In this document: piece by piece, positions 25,052 through 32,619 of the stretch
Layout of the letters: every line of letters starts with the position of its first letter
How positions within the stretch are numbered: position 1 is the first letter of the stretch
Source of the DNA: Blastococcus colisei
GTDB taxonomy: Bacteria > Actinomycetota > Actinomycetes > Mycobacteriales > Geodermatophilaceae
NCBI RefSeq assembly: GCF_006717095.1
Contig: NZ_VFQE01000001.1
Location: forward strand, 992,001-1,056,000
DNA length: 64,000 bases
Reading direction: 5' to 3'
The notes under the pieces: generated by a model
Database searches by the model: none
What the model saw: only the letters and a program-made list of their open reading frames with translations
Told to the model about the DNA's origin: nothing
Made by a program: the position numbers and the translations under genes

Positions 25052-25393
25052 GTGCAGCAGACGATCGCCCACCCGACGTCCCACCGCCGACCCGGGCTCC
25101 CCTGGACCGGGGACTTCCCGCCGAGACGACCCACGCCACTGGCTCCCGTGCCGGTACGGCGCCCCCTGCCGTGCCGAGTGGAGGACCCGGAGCTGTGGTT
25201 CGCCGAGAGCCCGGCCCTGCTCGACCAGGCCAAGAGCCTGTGCGGGGAGTGCCCGATCCGCGACGCCTGCCTGGCCGGCGCCCTGGACCGGGGCGAGCCG
25301 TGGGGTGTCTGGGGCGGCGAGATCTTCGAACGCGGCGCCGTCATCGCGCGGAAGCGCCCGCGGGGCCGTCCCCGCAAGGTCGTGGCCGCCTGA
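25052..25393 (+). CDS. whiB7: WhiB7-type iron-sulfur transcription factor
   Basis: This 113-residue protein has the four WhiB cluster ligands C41, C64, C67 and C73, the GVWGG turn at 85-89 and an RGRPRK AT-hook at 104-109, which is specific to WhiB7 (WblC). WhiB7 binds SigA and activates intrinsic antibiotic-resistance genes when translation is disturbed. The GTG at 25052 follows GAGGAGGAG. The leader contains an upstream ORF and an attenuator. Its position between uvrD2 and the ABC1 kinase matches mycobacteria (Rv3197A, from memory). Confidence 0.95.
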   Translation: MQQTIAHPTSHRRPGLPWTGDFPPRRPTPLAPVPVRRPLPCRVEDPELWFAESPALLDQAKSLCGECPIRDACLAGALDRGEPWGVWGGEIFERGAVIARKRPRGRPRKVVAA

Positions 25394-25458
25394 GCCACGA
25401 CCGAGAACTTCCCCTGTCGCTCGGCAGGGGGCCGATCACTCATCCAGAAGGAACCGTC

Positions 25459-25623
25459 ATGTACATGCTCGAACAGGATCTGGCCCGCAGCCGGATGGGT
25501 GAGATGCAGGCGGAGGCCGCCGCGGCCTCGCGTGCTCGTCGCCTCTACCTGGCCCGCCGCGCGGCTCGTCGCGCGGAGCGTGCGGTGCGCCGCGCCGCGC
25601 GGGCCAGCGCCGCCGTCTACTGA
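25459..25623 (+). CDS. Small arginine/alanine-rich protein after whiB7
   Basis: This 54-residue protein starts at ATG with AGAAGGA seven bases upstream. The N terminus MYMLEQDLARSRM is followed by one long basic helix (RRLYLARRAARRAERAVRRA). Its charge pattern suggests nucleic-acid or ribosome binding, but no family is recognised. It lies 65 bases after whiB7 on the same strand and before a strong hairpin, so it is probably co-transcribed and under the same attenuation control. That link is inference. Confidence 0.7.
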   Translation: MYMLEQDLARSRMGEMQAEAAAASRARRLYLARRAARRAERAVRRAARASAAVY

Positions 25624-25640
25624 GAAAGACCACCCGAGCC

Positions 25641-25685
25641 GAGGCCGGGTCACGGACGCTTCTGGTGTGTCCGTGACCCGGCCTC
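25641..25685 (+). terminator. Strong 17-bp hairpin ending the whiB7 unit
   Basis: Bases 25641-25657 pair perfectly with 25669-25685 around an 11-base loop, 17 bases after the stop of the small basic protein. No T-run follows, which is common for actinobacterial terminators. It probably ends the whiB7 transcript. Confidence 0.75.
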
Positions 25686-25771
25686 TATGACATTGCGGTC
25701 CTCCGGGACATTGCGGTCCTCCGGACCGCACCGCGGCCAAGTGCCGTCCCCTGTCGCGAGGAGCTCCCTTC

Positions 25772-25873
25772 GTCGTGCCTGCGCGGACCCTCCGGGTCCC
25801 ACTCGGCACGACCCCGCCAGCCTCATCCAGTCGGTCGTGCCTGCGCGGACCCTCCGGGCCCACTCGGCGCGAC
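25772..25873. repeat. Two tandem compound hairpins
   Basis: Two copies of a roughly 41-base element, 25772-25812 and 25834-25873, each contain an outer stem (GTCGTGCC with GGCACGAC; the second has one G-T pair) and an inner stem (GGACCC-TCC-GGGTCC; shortened in copy two). They fill the gap between the whiB7 unit and the convergent kinase gene, the second ending three bases before the kinase stop. They may terminate transcription from both sides. Confidence 0.6.
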
Positions 25874-25875
25874 CA

Positions 25876-27198
25876 TCACTCGACGAAGCCGGGGAGCCAT
25901 TCCTCGAGGACGCTCCGGAAGTCGCCGGCGGCGTCGAGCTGGCAGAGCACCCCGATGGAGCCGATCGTCACCCGGTGGATCAGCAGGTACGCCGGCGGCA
26001 GATTCAACTGACGGCCGAGCCGGCTGGCGTCATTGCGCGGGTCGGCGATGCGGGCGGCCTGCTCCTGCATCCAGGCCCGGGTGAAGTGGAAGTGCCGGGA
26101 CGCGACCGGCTCCATCAGGGGACGGACGAAGTCGAGGACCCCCTGGGGATCGACCTCCATCGACGGCCGTACGAAGCCCTCGAGACGCAGGTCGGCGAGC
26201 ACCTCGTCGGCCTTGCCGGCCAGCGCCCACCGCAGCAGCCGGCCGATCGGCTCCGGGTGGCCGTCCGGCAGCCGCGCGGTGGCCCCGAAGTCGATGACGC
26301 CGAGCCGACCGTCGGGCAGCAACCGGAAGTTTCCCGGATGTGGGTCGGCGTGCAGCATGCCCGCCCGCTGCGGACCGGAGAAGTGCAGCACCGCCAGCAG
26401 GTGTCCGGCGCGGTCGCGCTGCTCGCGGGTGCCGTCGGCGATGACCCGTGAGAGCGGTGTGCCGTCCAGCCATTCGGAGACGATGACCTTCGGCGCGCTG
26501 GCCACGACGCGCGGGACCCGGATCTGGTCGTCACCGGCGTAGGCGGCGGCGAAGGCCCGCTGCGCGTCGGCCTCCAGTCCGTAGTCCAGTTCCTCGACGA
26601 CGCGCGCCTTGAGCTCGGCGATCAGCGGCTTGACGTCCATGCCGGGGAAGAGGGCGGCGAACAGGCGCGCGAACCGGGCCAGCTGGTTGAGGTCGGCCAT
26701 GAGCGCCGTCGCCGCGCCGGGGTACTGGATCTTCACGGCGACGTCCCGGCCGTCGCGCCAGGTCGCGCGGTGGACCTGGCCGATGCTGGCCGCCGCCGCC
26801 GGCTGGTCGTCGAACTCGGCGAACCGCGTGCGCCAGCTTCCGCCGAGCTGCTGGGCGAGCACCGCGTGCACGGTGCGCGCCGGCATCGGGGGCGCCTCTT
26901 CCTGCAGCTTCACGAGGGCCTCGCGGTAGGGCGCCGCGACTTCCTCGGGAACCGCCGCCTCGAACACCGAGAGGGTCTGGCCCAGCTTCATCGCCCCGCC
27001 CTTGAGCTGGCCCAGGACAGCGAACAGCTGCTCCGCCGTCCGCTGCTGCAGCTCGGCGGCGACGGCGTCGGCGTCACGGCCGGAGAGCCGCTTGCCGAGG
27101 CCCAGGGTGGCGCGGCCGGCGGCCCCGAGAGGGAGGGAGGCCAGCCGGGCGGTCCGGGAGACCGAGCCTCGCGGCATCACCGGTCCGTCGTCACTCAC
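25876..27198 (-). CDS. ABC1/UbiB-family atypical kinase
   Basis: This 440-residue protein belongs to the ABC1 (AarF/UbiB/ADCK) kinase-like family. The family KxGQ motif appears as MKLGQTLS near residue 65, followed by the Ala-rich nucleotide loop [12 protein letters not shown] and the VAIK-type lysine in [19 protein letters not shown] carries the catalytic loop and VIDFGA the metal-binding Asp. These proteins act mainly on lipid or quinone metabolism as ATPases. GTG at 27198 follows GAGGAGGAT. It is the counterpart of the kinase next to whiB7 in mycobacteria. The actual substrate is unknown. Confidence 0.9.
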   Translation of the reverse strand: MSDDGPVMPRGSVSRTARLASLPLGAAGRATLGLGKRLSGRDADAVAAELQQRTAEQLFAVLGQLKGGAMKLGQTLSVFEAAVPEEVAAPYREALVKLQEEAPPMPARTVHAVLAQQLGGSWRTRFAEFDDQPAAAASIGQVHRATWRDGRDVAVKIQYPGAATALMADLNQLARFARLFAALFPGMDVKPLIAELKARVVEELDYGLEADAQRAFAAAYAGDDQIRVPRVVASAPKVIVSEWLDGTPLSRVIADGTREQRDRAGHLLAVLHFSGPQRAGMLHADPHPGNFRLLPDGRLGVIDFGATARLPDGHPEPIGRLLRWALAGKADEVLADLRLEGFVRPSMEVDPQGVLDFVRPLMEPVASRHFHFTRAWMQEQAARIADPRNDASRLGRQLNLPPAYLLIHRVTIGSIGVLCQLDAAGDFRSVLEEWLPGFVE

Positions 27199-27265
27199 GC
27201 ATCCTCCTCGCCGCCGGACGCCCCGCGGCGCCCTCCGTCTCGTCTCGGTGAACTCGCGAGCCCGG

Positions 27266-28408
27266 TCAGCCGCCCATTGTTCCCTGCCGGAGGCCGTCTG
27301 CGCCCGCAGGAGGCGTCGCCGGATCGCTCGCGCGGGTGGCAGGAGCGCCGGTCCCGCTCGTGGGGACGGCGTCCCCACCCGCACCACAGTGGCAGCCGCG
27401 GTGGGCCGGCCAGCGCCGCATCCGTGGCGTGAGGTGAGGAGGGCGCAGCTCGACGGTGGCTTCCAGGACCCCCGGTGCCGCGGAGCCGTCGAGATAGGCG
27501 AGCACCTGCAGCGCCGCGGTGGCGGCGGTGAGCAGGCAGGTGATCGTGGAACCGCTCGGCGGTGGCTCGCCGGCCGTCAGCTGAGCCGCCAGCCGCGGCC
27601 AGCGTGGGTCCGCGTCACGGCGGTGCAGATCGGCGCAGTGCAGGCAGCTGGTCACCCCGGGGACGACGAGCGGACCGACCACGCCCGTCTCGCCGCGGAC
27701 CGTCGCCACCAGATGGGGCACTCCGGCGCGCTGGATCCCGGCCACCAGTGGATCGGAGGCGGCCCACGGCCGGGCCAGGACCACCAGGTCGGCGCCGGCG
27801 TGCGACGGCAGCGGCCGGAGGTCGGTGAGCGGGCTCGCGCGACGCACCGCGTCCGCGGCGGCCAGCGCGCGCGGCCGTCCCTCGTCGGCGGCGCTCAGGC
27901 CCCCGACGACGGCGTCCCCGGCCGCGGTGAGCCCGGGATCGCGAACGGTCACCCGGCCGACGCCGCTCGCGGCCAGCATCGCCGCCAGGGGAGTGCCCAC
28001 GCGCGTGGCGCCTTCCACCACGACCACCGCCTGCCGCCGTGCGCGCCAACCGCCGGGTCGCGCCACCGCAGCAGGCAGCTCCGGAGCGGTGCGCGCGGCG
28101 GCTGCGGGGCCGGCGGCCGCGGCCAGCAGGTCACCGGCGTCCAGGTCCACGAGCAGTCCGGCGGCCCGCAGGCCGTCCAGGACACCCGCCACCATGCCGG
28201 GATCGAGCCCGTCCCGGGCGGCGTCTCCCAGGACGGTCCGCTGGGCCCGCCGTCCGTCCAGCCCGCGCAGCAGGGCGACCACGTCGGCTCCGTCCGGGCC
28301 CAGCACTAGGCCGTCGCGCGCGTCGACGCCGCCCACCTGCACGCCGTCGGCGCCGTCGTGCAGCAGGGGGGTGGCGGCCGGGAGCAGGGGATGTGCGGAG
28401 TCACTCAC
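27266..28408 (-). CDS. ThiF-like/TOMM-type E1-fold protein, uncharacterised
   Basis: This 380-residue protein resembles the ThiF/YcaO-partner (cyclodehydratase leader-peptide-binding) family and the uncharacterised mycobacterial neighbour Rv3196. The N-terminal 30-95 region is winged-helix-like. Residues 125-250 form a Rossmann-like domain ([19 protein letters not shown]) in which the Gly-rich nucleotide motif of true E1 enzymes is weak. CLHC at 255-258 and CHC at 339-341 could form a zinc site. No YcaO gene or precursor peptide is seen nearby, so thiazole/oxazole peptide synthesis is not supported. It is transcribed toward the ABC1 kinase 67 bases away, likely in one operon. Confidence 0.75.
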   Translation of the reverse strand: MSDSAHPLLPAATPLLHDGADGVQVGGVDARDGLVLGPDGADVVALLRGLDGRRAQRTVLGDAARDGLDPGMVAGVLDGLRAAGLLVDLDAGDLLAAAAGPAAAARTAPELPAAVARPGGWRARRQAVVVVEGATRVGTPLAAMLAASGVGRVTVRDPGLTAAGDAVVGGLSAADEGRPRALAAADAVRRASPLTDLRPLPSHAGADLVVLARPWAASDPLVAGIQRAGVPHLVATVRGETGVVGPLVVPGVTSCLHCADLHRRDADPRWPRLAAQLTAGEPPPSGSTITCLLTAATAALQVLAYLDGSAAPGVLEATVELRPPHLTPRMRRWPAHRGCHCGAGGDAVPTSGTGAPATRASDPATPPAGADGLRQGTMGG

Positions 28409-28472
28409 CGGGGCAGCGTCGCAGCGCGGCGTCGCGCGCGCCGCGACCGTCCACAGGCCCCGGGACGACGAA

Positions 28473-28614
28473 CGGCGGCGCCCCGATCGGGGCGCCGCCG
28501 CGGTGACGTTCTGGAACGGCCACCCTTCCCCACCGGCCTCCTGCAGGGACCCACCGCGAGCCTGCGAGCGATGGGTAGCAGGGGGTCCTTCTACGAGGTG
28601 TGGGGGAAGGGTGG
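28473..28614. terminator. Palindromic hairpins between ThiF-like and DUF5679 genes
   Basis: A 12-bp perfect stem (28473-28484 with 28489-28500, loop GATC) and a wider inverted repeat (28520-28533 with 28600-28614, one extra G) occupy the gap downstream of the minus-strand DUF5679 gene. They probably terminate that short transcript before the ThiF-like gene. Confidence 0.5.
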
Positions 28615-28621
28615 TCCTTCT

Positions 28622-28774
28622 TCAGGCCTTGCCGAGGATCCGGTTCATCTTGGTGCCGCAGACCGGGCAGGTTCCCTGCGCCATGCGACGGCCGGACTCG
28701 CTGACCTTGACCTCGCCGTCGAAGTCGCGCTTCTCCTTGCACTTCACGCAGTAGCCGTTGTAGCTCTCAGCCAC
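28622..28774 (-). CDS. DUF5679 zinc-ribbon small protein
   Basis: This 50-residue protein has CVKC near the N terminus and CPVC near the C terminus, forming one zinc ribbon of the DUF5679 family common in actinobacteria. Function unknown; such ribbons often bind nucleic acid or ribosomes. GTG at 28774 follows GAGGAGATC. A longer upstream frame exists but has no support. It is separated from the ThiF-like gene by strong hairpins. Confidence 0.88.
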   Translation of the reverse strand: MAESYNGYCVKCKEKRDFDGEVKVSESGRRMAQGTCPVCGTKMNRILGKA

Positions 28775-29187
28775 GGGGATCTCCTCGAACTCGGGGTGCC
28801 TCGGCACGCGCGCCGGGCGCCGTTGCGCAGGAACGCTACCCGTGCGGGTGGGTGGGCGGGCCAGCCGTGGCGTCGCGAGTGGGCGCCCGGGCGGCGCTGC
28901 TCCCACCACGTTCCCCACAGCCTGTGGACAACCCTGTGGAGCACGTGGGGACGGTTCGGCGTGTCCCTGTGCGCGGAGCGGGGACGGGCCCGGGACAACC
29001 CTGTCCGGTCACCGGCGGATCCCTATCCCACCTGGGCAAACGCCGCCACCGCGGCTGTGGAGCGACCACCGAGCGCAAGCCTTGTCACCGGGTGGAGCGG
29101 CGGTCGTGTCCACCGTCCGTGCGACGTGCACCCGAGTGGGTGCCTTCGCACAGGCGCGGTGTCGGCGGAGTGCCTTACGGTGCCTCC
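28775..29187. other. 413-base divergent intergenic region with DnaA-box-like sites
   Basis: This gap between the DUF5679 and YgjP-like genes holds no convincing gene. It contains TGTGGACAA at 28923-28931, an exact reverse copy of the actinobacterial DnaA box TTGTCCACA. Weaker relatives are TTCCCCACA (about 28911), TGTGGAGCA (about 28935), TGTGGAGCG (about 29057) and TGTCCACCG (about 29109). TACGGT at 29176-29181 is a likely -10 box for the next gene. Confidence 0.4.
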
Positions 29188-29901
29188 GTGCCCGGATGGA
29201 CTCCTGACGCTCTCGCGTGCCCCGAGGCGGGGGCCACGTCGTCCTCCGCCGACCGGGGTGGTCGCGCGATGCCGGCTGCCCGTCCACGCCGGGGTGCCGA
29301 GGACAGCACCACGGGTCGGGACGCCGGTCTGCCGGAGCTCGCCGGCGGTCCCCCCGGCATGGGTGTCGTGGAGGTGCGCCGCAGCGCGCGGCGCCGTCGG
29401 ACGGTGACCGCCTACCGGGAGAAGGGGCGCACCGTCGTCCTGATCCCGGCCGCGTTCAGCCCGGCGGAGGAGCGGCGCTGGGTGGCGCAGATGGTGGCGA
29501 AGCTGCAGACCCGGGAGGAGCGGCGGCGCCGCTCGCTCGGCGGCGACGACGAGCTGATGGCCCGGGCCCGCGCGTTGTCGGCCGCCCACCTCGACGGGCT
29601 GGCCGAACCCACCAGCGTGCGGTGGGTGGACAACCAGAACCGCCGATGGGGTTCCTGCACCCCGGCCGATGGGAGCATCCGCCTGTCGGGCCGGTTGCGG
29701 TCGATGCCGGAGTACGTCGTCGACTACGTGCTCGTCCACGAGCTGGTGCACCTGCTCGAGCCGGGGCACGACGAGCGCTTCTGGGCGCACGTCGCCCGCT
29801 ACCCCCGAGCGGAGCGGGCCCGTGGCTTCCTGGAGGGCATCGAGCTGGCCGCCTCGGCCGGCGACGCGGACGGGGACCCCGCGGCCGACCTCGTCGACTA
29901 G
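29188..29901 (+). CDS. YgjP/SprT-like metallopeptidase domain protein
   Basis: This 237-residue protein contains the YgjP-like (DUF45) domain: HELVHLLEPGH gives a HExxH zinc motif with a downstream His, preceded by the NRRWGSC motif typical of the family. The first 55 residues are low-complexity, so a later start such as ATG at 29359 cannot be excluded. TACGGT at 29176-29181 lies six bases before GTG 29188, which favours leaderless initiation there. The stop overlaps the convergent gene's stop in the sequence CTAG. The biological substrate is unknown. Confidence 0.78.
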   Translation: MPGWTPDALACPEAGATSSSADRGGRAMPAARPRRGAEDSTTGRDAGLPELAGGPPGMGVVEVRRSARRRRTVTAYREKGRTVVLIPAAFSPAEERRWVAQMVAKLQTREERRRRSLGGDDELMARARALSAAHLDGLAEPTSVRWVDNQNRRWGSCTPADGSIRLSGRLRSMPEYVVDYVLVHELVHLLEPGHDERFWAHVARYPRAERARGFLEGIELAASAGDADGDPAADLVD

Positions 29902-31319
29902 ACGCCGTCCTGGCTGGGCCGCCCCTCGCCGCCGGGCCCTTCGCTCCCGTCGTCGCCGGAGTCGCCGCCGGCCTCGGTGCCGGGCTGCTCGCGAGCGTCG
30001 GCGTCGTCCGCGGTGAGCGCCGCCAGCTCGTCGTCCAGGCCCTGGCGCGCGACGAAGTCCAGCGGCTCGTCGAGGTCGTCGGACGTGGGCAGCAGGTCGG
30101 GGTGCGACCAGAGCCGGTCGCGGACGTCGGCTCCGTGCTGCTGGGTCATCGCGCCCCACACCGTCGCCGCGTCGCGCAGCCGCCGCGGGCGCAGCTCGAG
30201 CCCGACGAGGGTGGCGAACGTCTGCTCCGCCGGACCGCCGGAGGCGCGGCGGCGGCGCATCGTCTCGGCGAGCGCCGAATGCCCGGGCAGCCGGTCCTTG
30301 GCCGCCTCGGCGACGACGGTGTCGACCCACCCCTCGACCAGCGCGAGCAGGGTCTCCAGCCGACGCAGCGCCATCTGCTGCTCCGGGGTCTCCTCCGGCT
30401 CGAGGACGCCGCTGCCCAGCAACTGCTGGATGCTCTCCGGGTTGCTCGGATCGATGCCCCCTTCCATCCCGGACATCGCCTCGCCGAGCTTCTGCTCGAT
30501 CGCCTCGCGGTCGATGGTGATGCCACGGGCGTAGGCGTGCACCGCATCCTGCAGCTGCTGACGCAGCCACGGGACGTGGGCGAACAGACGCTGGGAGGCG
30601 GCCTCGCGAAGGGCGAGGAACAGCCGGACCTCGTCGGCGGGCCGGTCGAGACCGGCCGCGAAGGCGGACACGTTCTGCGGGACGAGCACTCCGGTGCCCG
30701 CCGGGGCCAGGGGCAGCCCGACGTCGGTGCTGGTGATGACCTCGTCGGCCAGCCTGCCGAGTGCCTGGCCGACCTGGGCGCCGAACATCAGCCCACCCAT
30801 TCGGCCCATGATCCCGGCGACCGGCCCGAACGCCATGGCCGCTTCCTGCGGGAGCGCGCTGGTCATCGCCGCGACGACCTTCTCCGCGAGCGGATCGATG
30901 AGCGCGCCCCAGGCCGGCAGCGTCTGCTCGACCCACTCGACGCGCGACCAGGCGGCGGTGCGCTCGATGCCCGAGGGCAGCTCGGTCACCTGGTCGAGCC
31001 AGAGGTCGGCCAACCGCAACGCCTCGGCGACGGCGGTTCGCTCGGCGTCCGACGACGGCTGGTGGCCGGCCGCCAGCTGGCTGATGGCGCCCTGGCGGGC
31101 GAGGTCCCAGTTGACCGGGCCGCCGGACCAGTTCATCAGCTTCTGCAGCTCGGCGAACAGCGGCATCTTGCCGAGCAGGTCTTCCGGGGAGCCGCCGCCG
31201 GCGATGCCGCCGAACAGGGCACCCAGCCCGAAGGGGTCACCGGGGTTACCGCCCTGACCGGGCTCCCGGCGCTCGGGGTCGCGGTCGGACGGTCCGAAGC
31301 CGAACGGCACGTCACTCAT
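29898..31319 (-). CDS. Zinc-dependent metalloprotease family protein (DUF2342-type)
   Basis: This 473-residue protein corresponds to the actinobacterial DUF2342 or 'hydrolase' family found at Rv3195 in mycobacteria (from memory). The N terminus is Gly/Pro-rich. The helical core includes MNWSGGPVNWDLA, the AGIMGRMGGLMFGAQVGQALG helix-turn region, and a LREAASQRLFAHVPWLR helix where family members usually have zinc-ligand residues: REAAS here stands in the position of the expected His-containing motif. The acidic tail is Asp/Gly/Glu-rich. Family annotation as a protease is not well supported by this sequence alone. Convergent with the YgjP-like gene. Confidence 0.75.
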   Translation of the reverse strand: MSDVPFGFGPSDRDPERREPGQGGNPGDPFGLGALFGGIAGGGSPEDLLGKMPLFAELQKLMNWSGGPVNWDLARQGAISQLAAGHQPSSDAERTAVAEALRLADLWLDQVTELPSGIERTAAWSRVEWVEQTLPAWGALIDPLAEKVVAAMTSALPQEAAMAFGPVAGIMGRMGGLMFGAQVGQALGRLADEVITSTDVGLPLAPAGTGVLVPQNVSAFAAGLDRPADEVRLFLALREAASQRLFAHVPWLRQQLQDAVHAYARGITIDREAIEQKLGEAMSGMEGGIDPSNPESIQQLLGSGVLEPEETPEQQMALRRLETLLALVEGWVDTVVAEAAKDRLPGHSALAETMRRRRASGGPAEQTFATLVGLELRPRRLRDAATVWGAMTQQHGADVRDRLWSHPDLLPTSDDLDEPLDFVARQGLDDELAALTADDADAREQPGTEAGGDSGDDGSEGPGGEGRPSQDGV

Positions 31320-31438
31320 GCGTCCACGGTAGACGCCAGAAGGACCCCGTCCTCCTCACCGCTCGCATGCTCGCGGCGAGCCTCTGGACGGGGCCACTCG
31401 CAGGTGATCCCCAGGTTCGCGACATAGGCTCGCCCGTC

Positions 31439-32461
31439 GTGACCCGCCGCATCGCCGTCCTGACCGCCGGTGTCGTGCTCCTGGTCCTCTTCGGGATCCT
31501 GGGGACGACGCTGCCGGTGCCCTACGTCGCGCAGGTGCCGGGGCCCACGTTCAACACCCTCGGCGACATCGACGGCGAGGCGATCATCAGCATCGAGGGC
31601 CGGGACCGTGACGAGATCGAGGGCAACCTGACCCTGACGACCGTCGGCGTGAGCCGGGGCGGTCTCAGCCTGGTGCAGGCCGTCCACGGCTGGTTCGACG
31701 ACGAGGTGAGCATCGTCCCCGAGGAGTCGGTCTACCCGCCGGACCGCTCGGAGGCGGAGACCCGCCGGCTGAACCGCGAGGCGTTTCTCACCTCCGAGCA
31801 GGCGGCGCAGACCGTCGCACTGGGCCGGCTGGGCTACCCGGTGAAGGTCGTCGTCCAGGGGTTCGCCGAGGACTCGCCGTCGGAAGGAGTCCTCGAGGAG
31901 GGAGACGCCATCGAGGCGATCGACGGCAGACCCACCCCGGACACCGAGGCGCTCGACGAGGTCCTCACCTCGATTCCCGGCGGCTCGACGGTGACGGTGT
32001 CGTACACGCGCCTGGGGGAGCCCGGAACGGCGACGGTCACCACCCGGTCCGCGGAAGAGGGCACGGGTTCGCTGCTCGGCATCACGATCCTCGAGCAGCC
32101 GGCCGCGCCCTTCGACGTGGACATCCAGGTGGAGGACGTCGGTGGCCCCTCGGCCGGCCTGATGCTGACCCTGGGCATCCTCGACCTCGTCGGGGACGAC
32201 GACCTGACCGGGGGAGCGGTGATCGCGGGAACCGGCACGATCGACATCGACGGCAACGTCGGCGCGATCGGCGGGATCCCGCTCAAGATGGTGGCCGCCA
32301 CGGACATCGGCGCGGAACTCTTCCTCGTCCCGGAGGGCAACTGCGCCGAGGCCGCGGCGGCGCCCGACCCGGGGTTCCCGCTGGCCCGGGTCGCCACCCT
32401 CGACGACGCGCTGGAGGCACTGGCCGACTTCGAGGCCGGCCGCACACCGGAAACCTGCTGA
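31439..32461 (+). CDS. PDZ and Lon-type protease domain membrane protein (YlbL-like)
   Basis: This 340-residue protein has one N-terminal membrane helix (about 6-24), a PDZ domain at about 130-215 (VVVQGFAEDSPSEGVLEEGD, then TVTVSYTRLG), and a C-terminal Lon-like serine protease domain. The catalytic Ser lies in GGPSAGLM and the Lys in IPLKMVAA. It is probably a membrane-bound extracytoplasmic protease, like the SipV-processing YlbL of Bacillus. GTG at 31439 follows TAGGCT (31425-31430) by eight bases with no ribosome site, so a leaderless start is likely. It precedes the UPF0182 gene as in mycobacteria. Confidence 0.9.
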   Translation: MTRRIAVLTAGVVLLVLFGILGTTLPVPYVAQVPGPTFNTLGDIDGEAIISIEGRDRDEIEGNLTLTTVGVSRGGLSLVQAVHGWFDDEVSIVPEESVYPPDRSEAETRRLNREAFLTSEQAAQTVALGRLGYPVKVVVQGFAEDSPSEGVLEEGDAIEAIDGRPTPDTEALDEVLTSIPGGSTVTVSYTRLGEPGTATVTTRSAEEGTGSLLGITILEQPAAPFDVDIQVEDVGGPSAGLMLTLGILDLVGDDDLTGGAVIAGTGTIDIDGNVGAIGGIPLKMVAATDIGAELFLVPEGNCAEAAAAPDPGFPLARVATLDDALEALADFEAGRTPETC

Positions 32462-32535
32462 ACCCCTCGACCTGCCGGGGAACCCCGTCGCCCCTCGAGC
32501 GTTGTGCTGGGATGACCGGAGGTTCTCTCCGGGGC

Positions 32536-32557
32536 CCGATCGAAGCCCTTCGATCGG
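32536..32557 (+). terminator. Hairpin after the PDZ/Lon gene
   Basis: CCGATCGAA-GCCC-TTCGATCGG forms a 9-bp stem in the 158-base gap before the UPF0182 gene. No T-run follows. It may end transcription or lie in the UPF0182 leader. Confidence 0.45.
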
Positions 32558-32619
32558 CCGCGGGTCGGATCCCGACCCATCGCACGCCCGCAACTGTCTG
32601 AAACTGAAGGAGAGCGCTC

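Noticed and set aside
27266-28408. Azole-peptide (TOMM) biosynthesis cluster
   Set aside because: No YcaO cyclodehydratase, dehydrogenase or precursor peptide is visible near the ThiF-like gene.
28900-29120. Chromosomal replication origin
   Set aside because: Only one exact DnaA box, no AT-rich unwinding element and no dnaA, dnaN or gyrase genes nearby.
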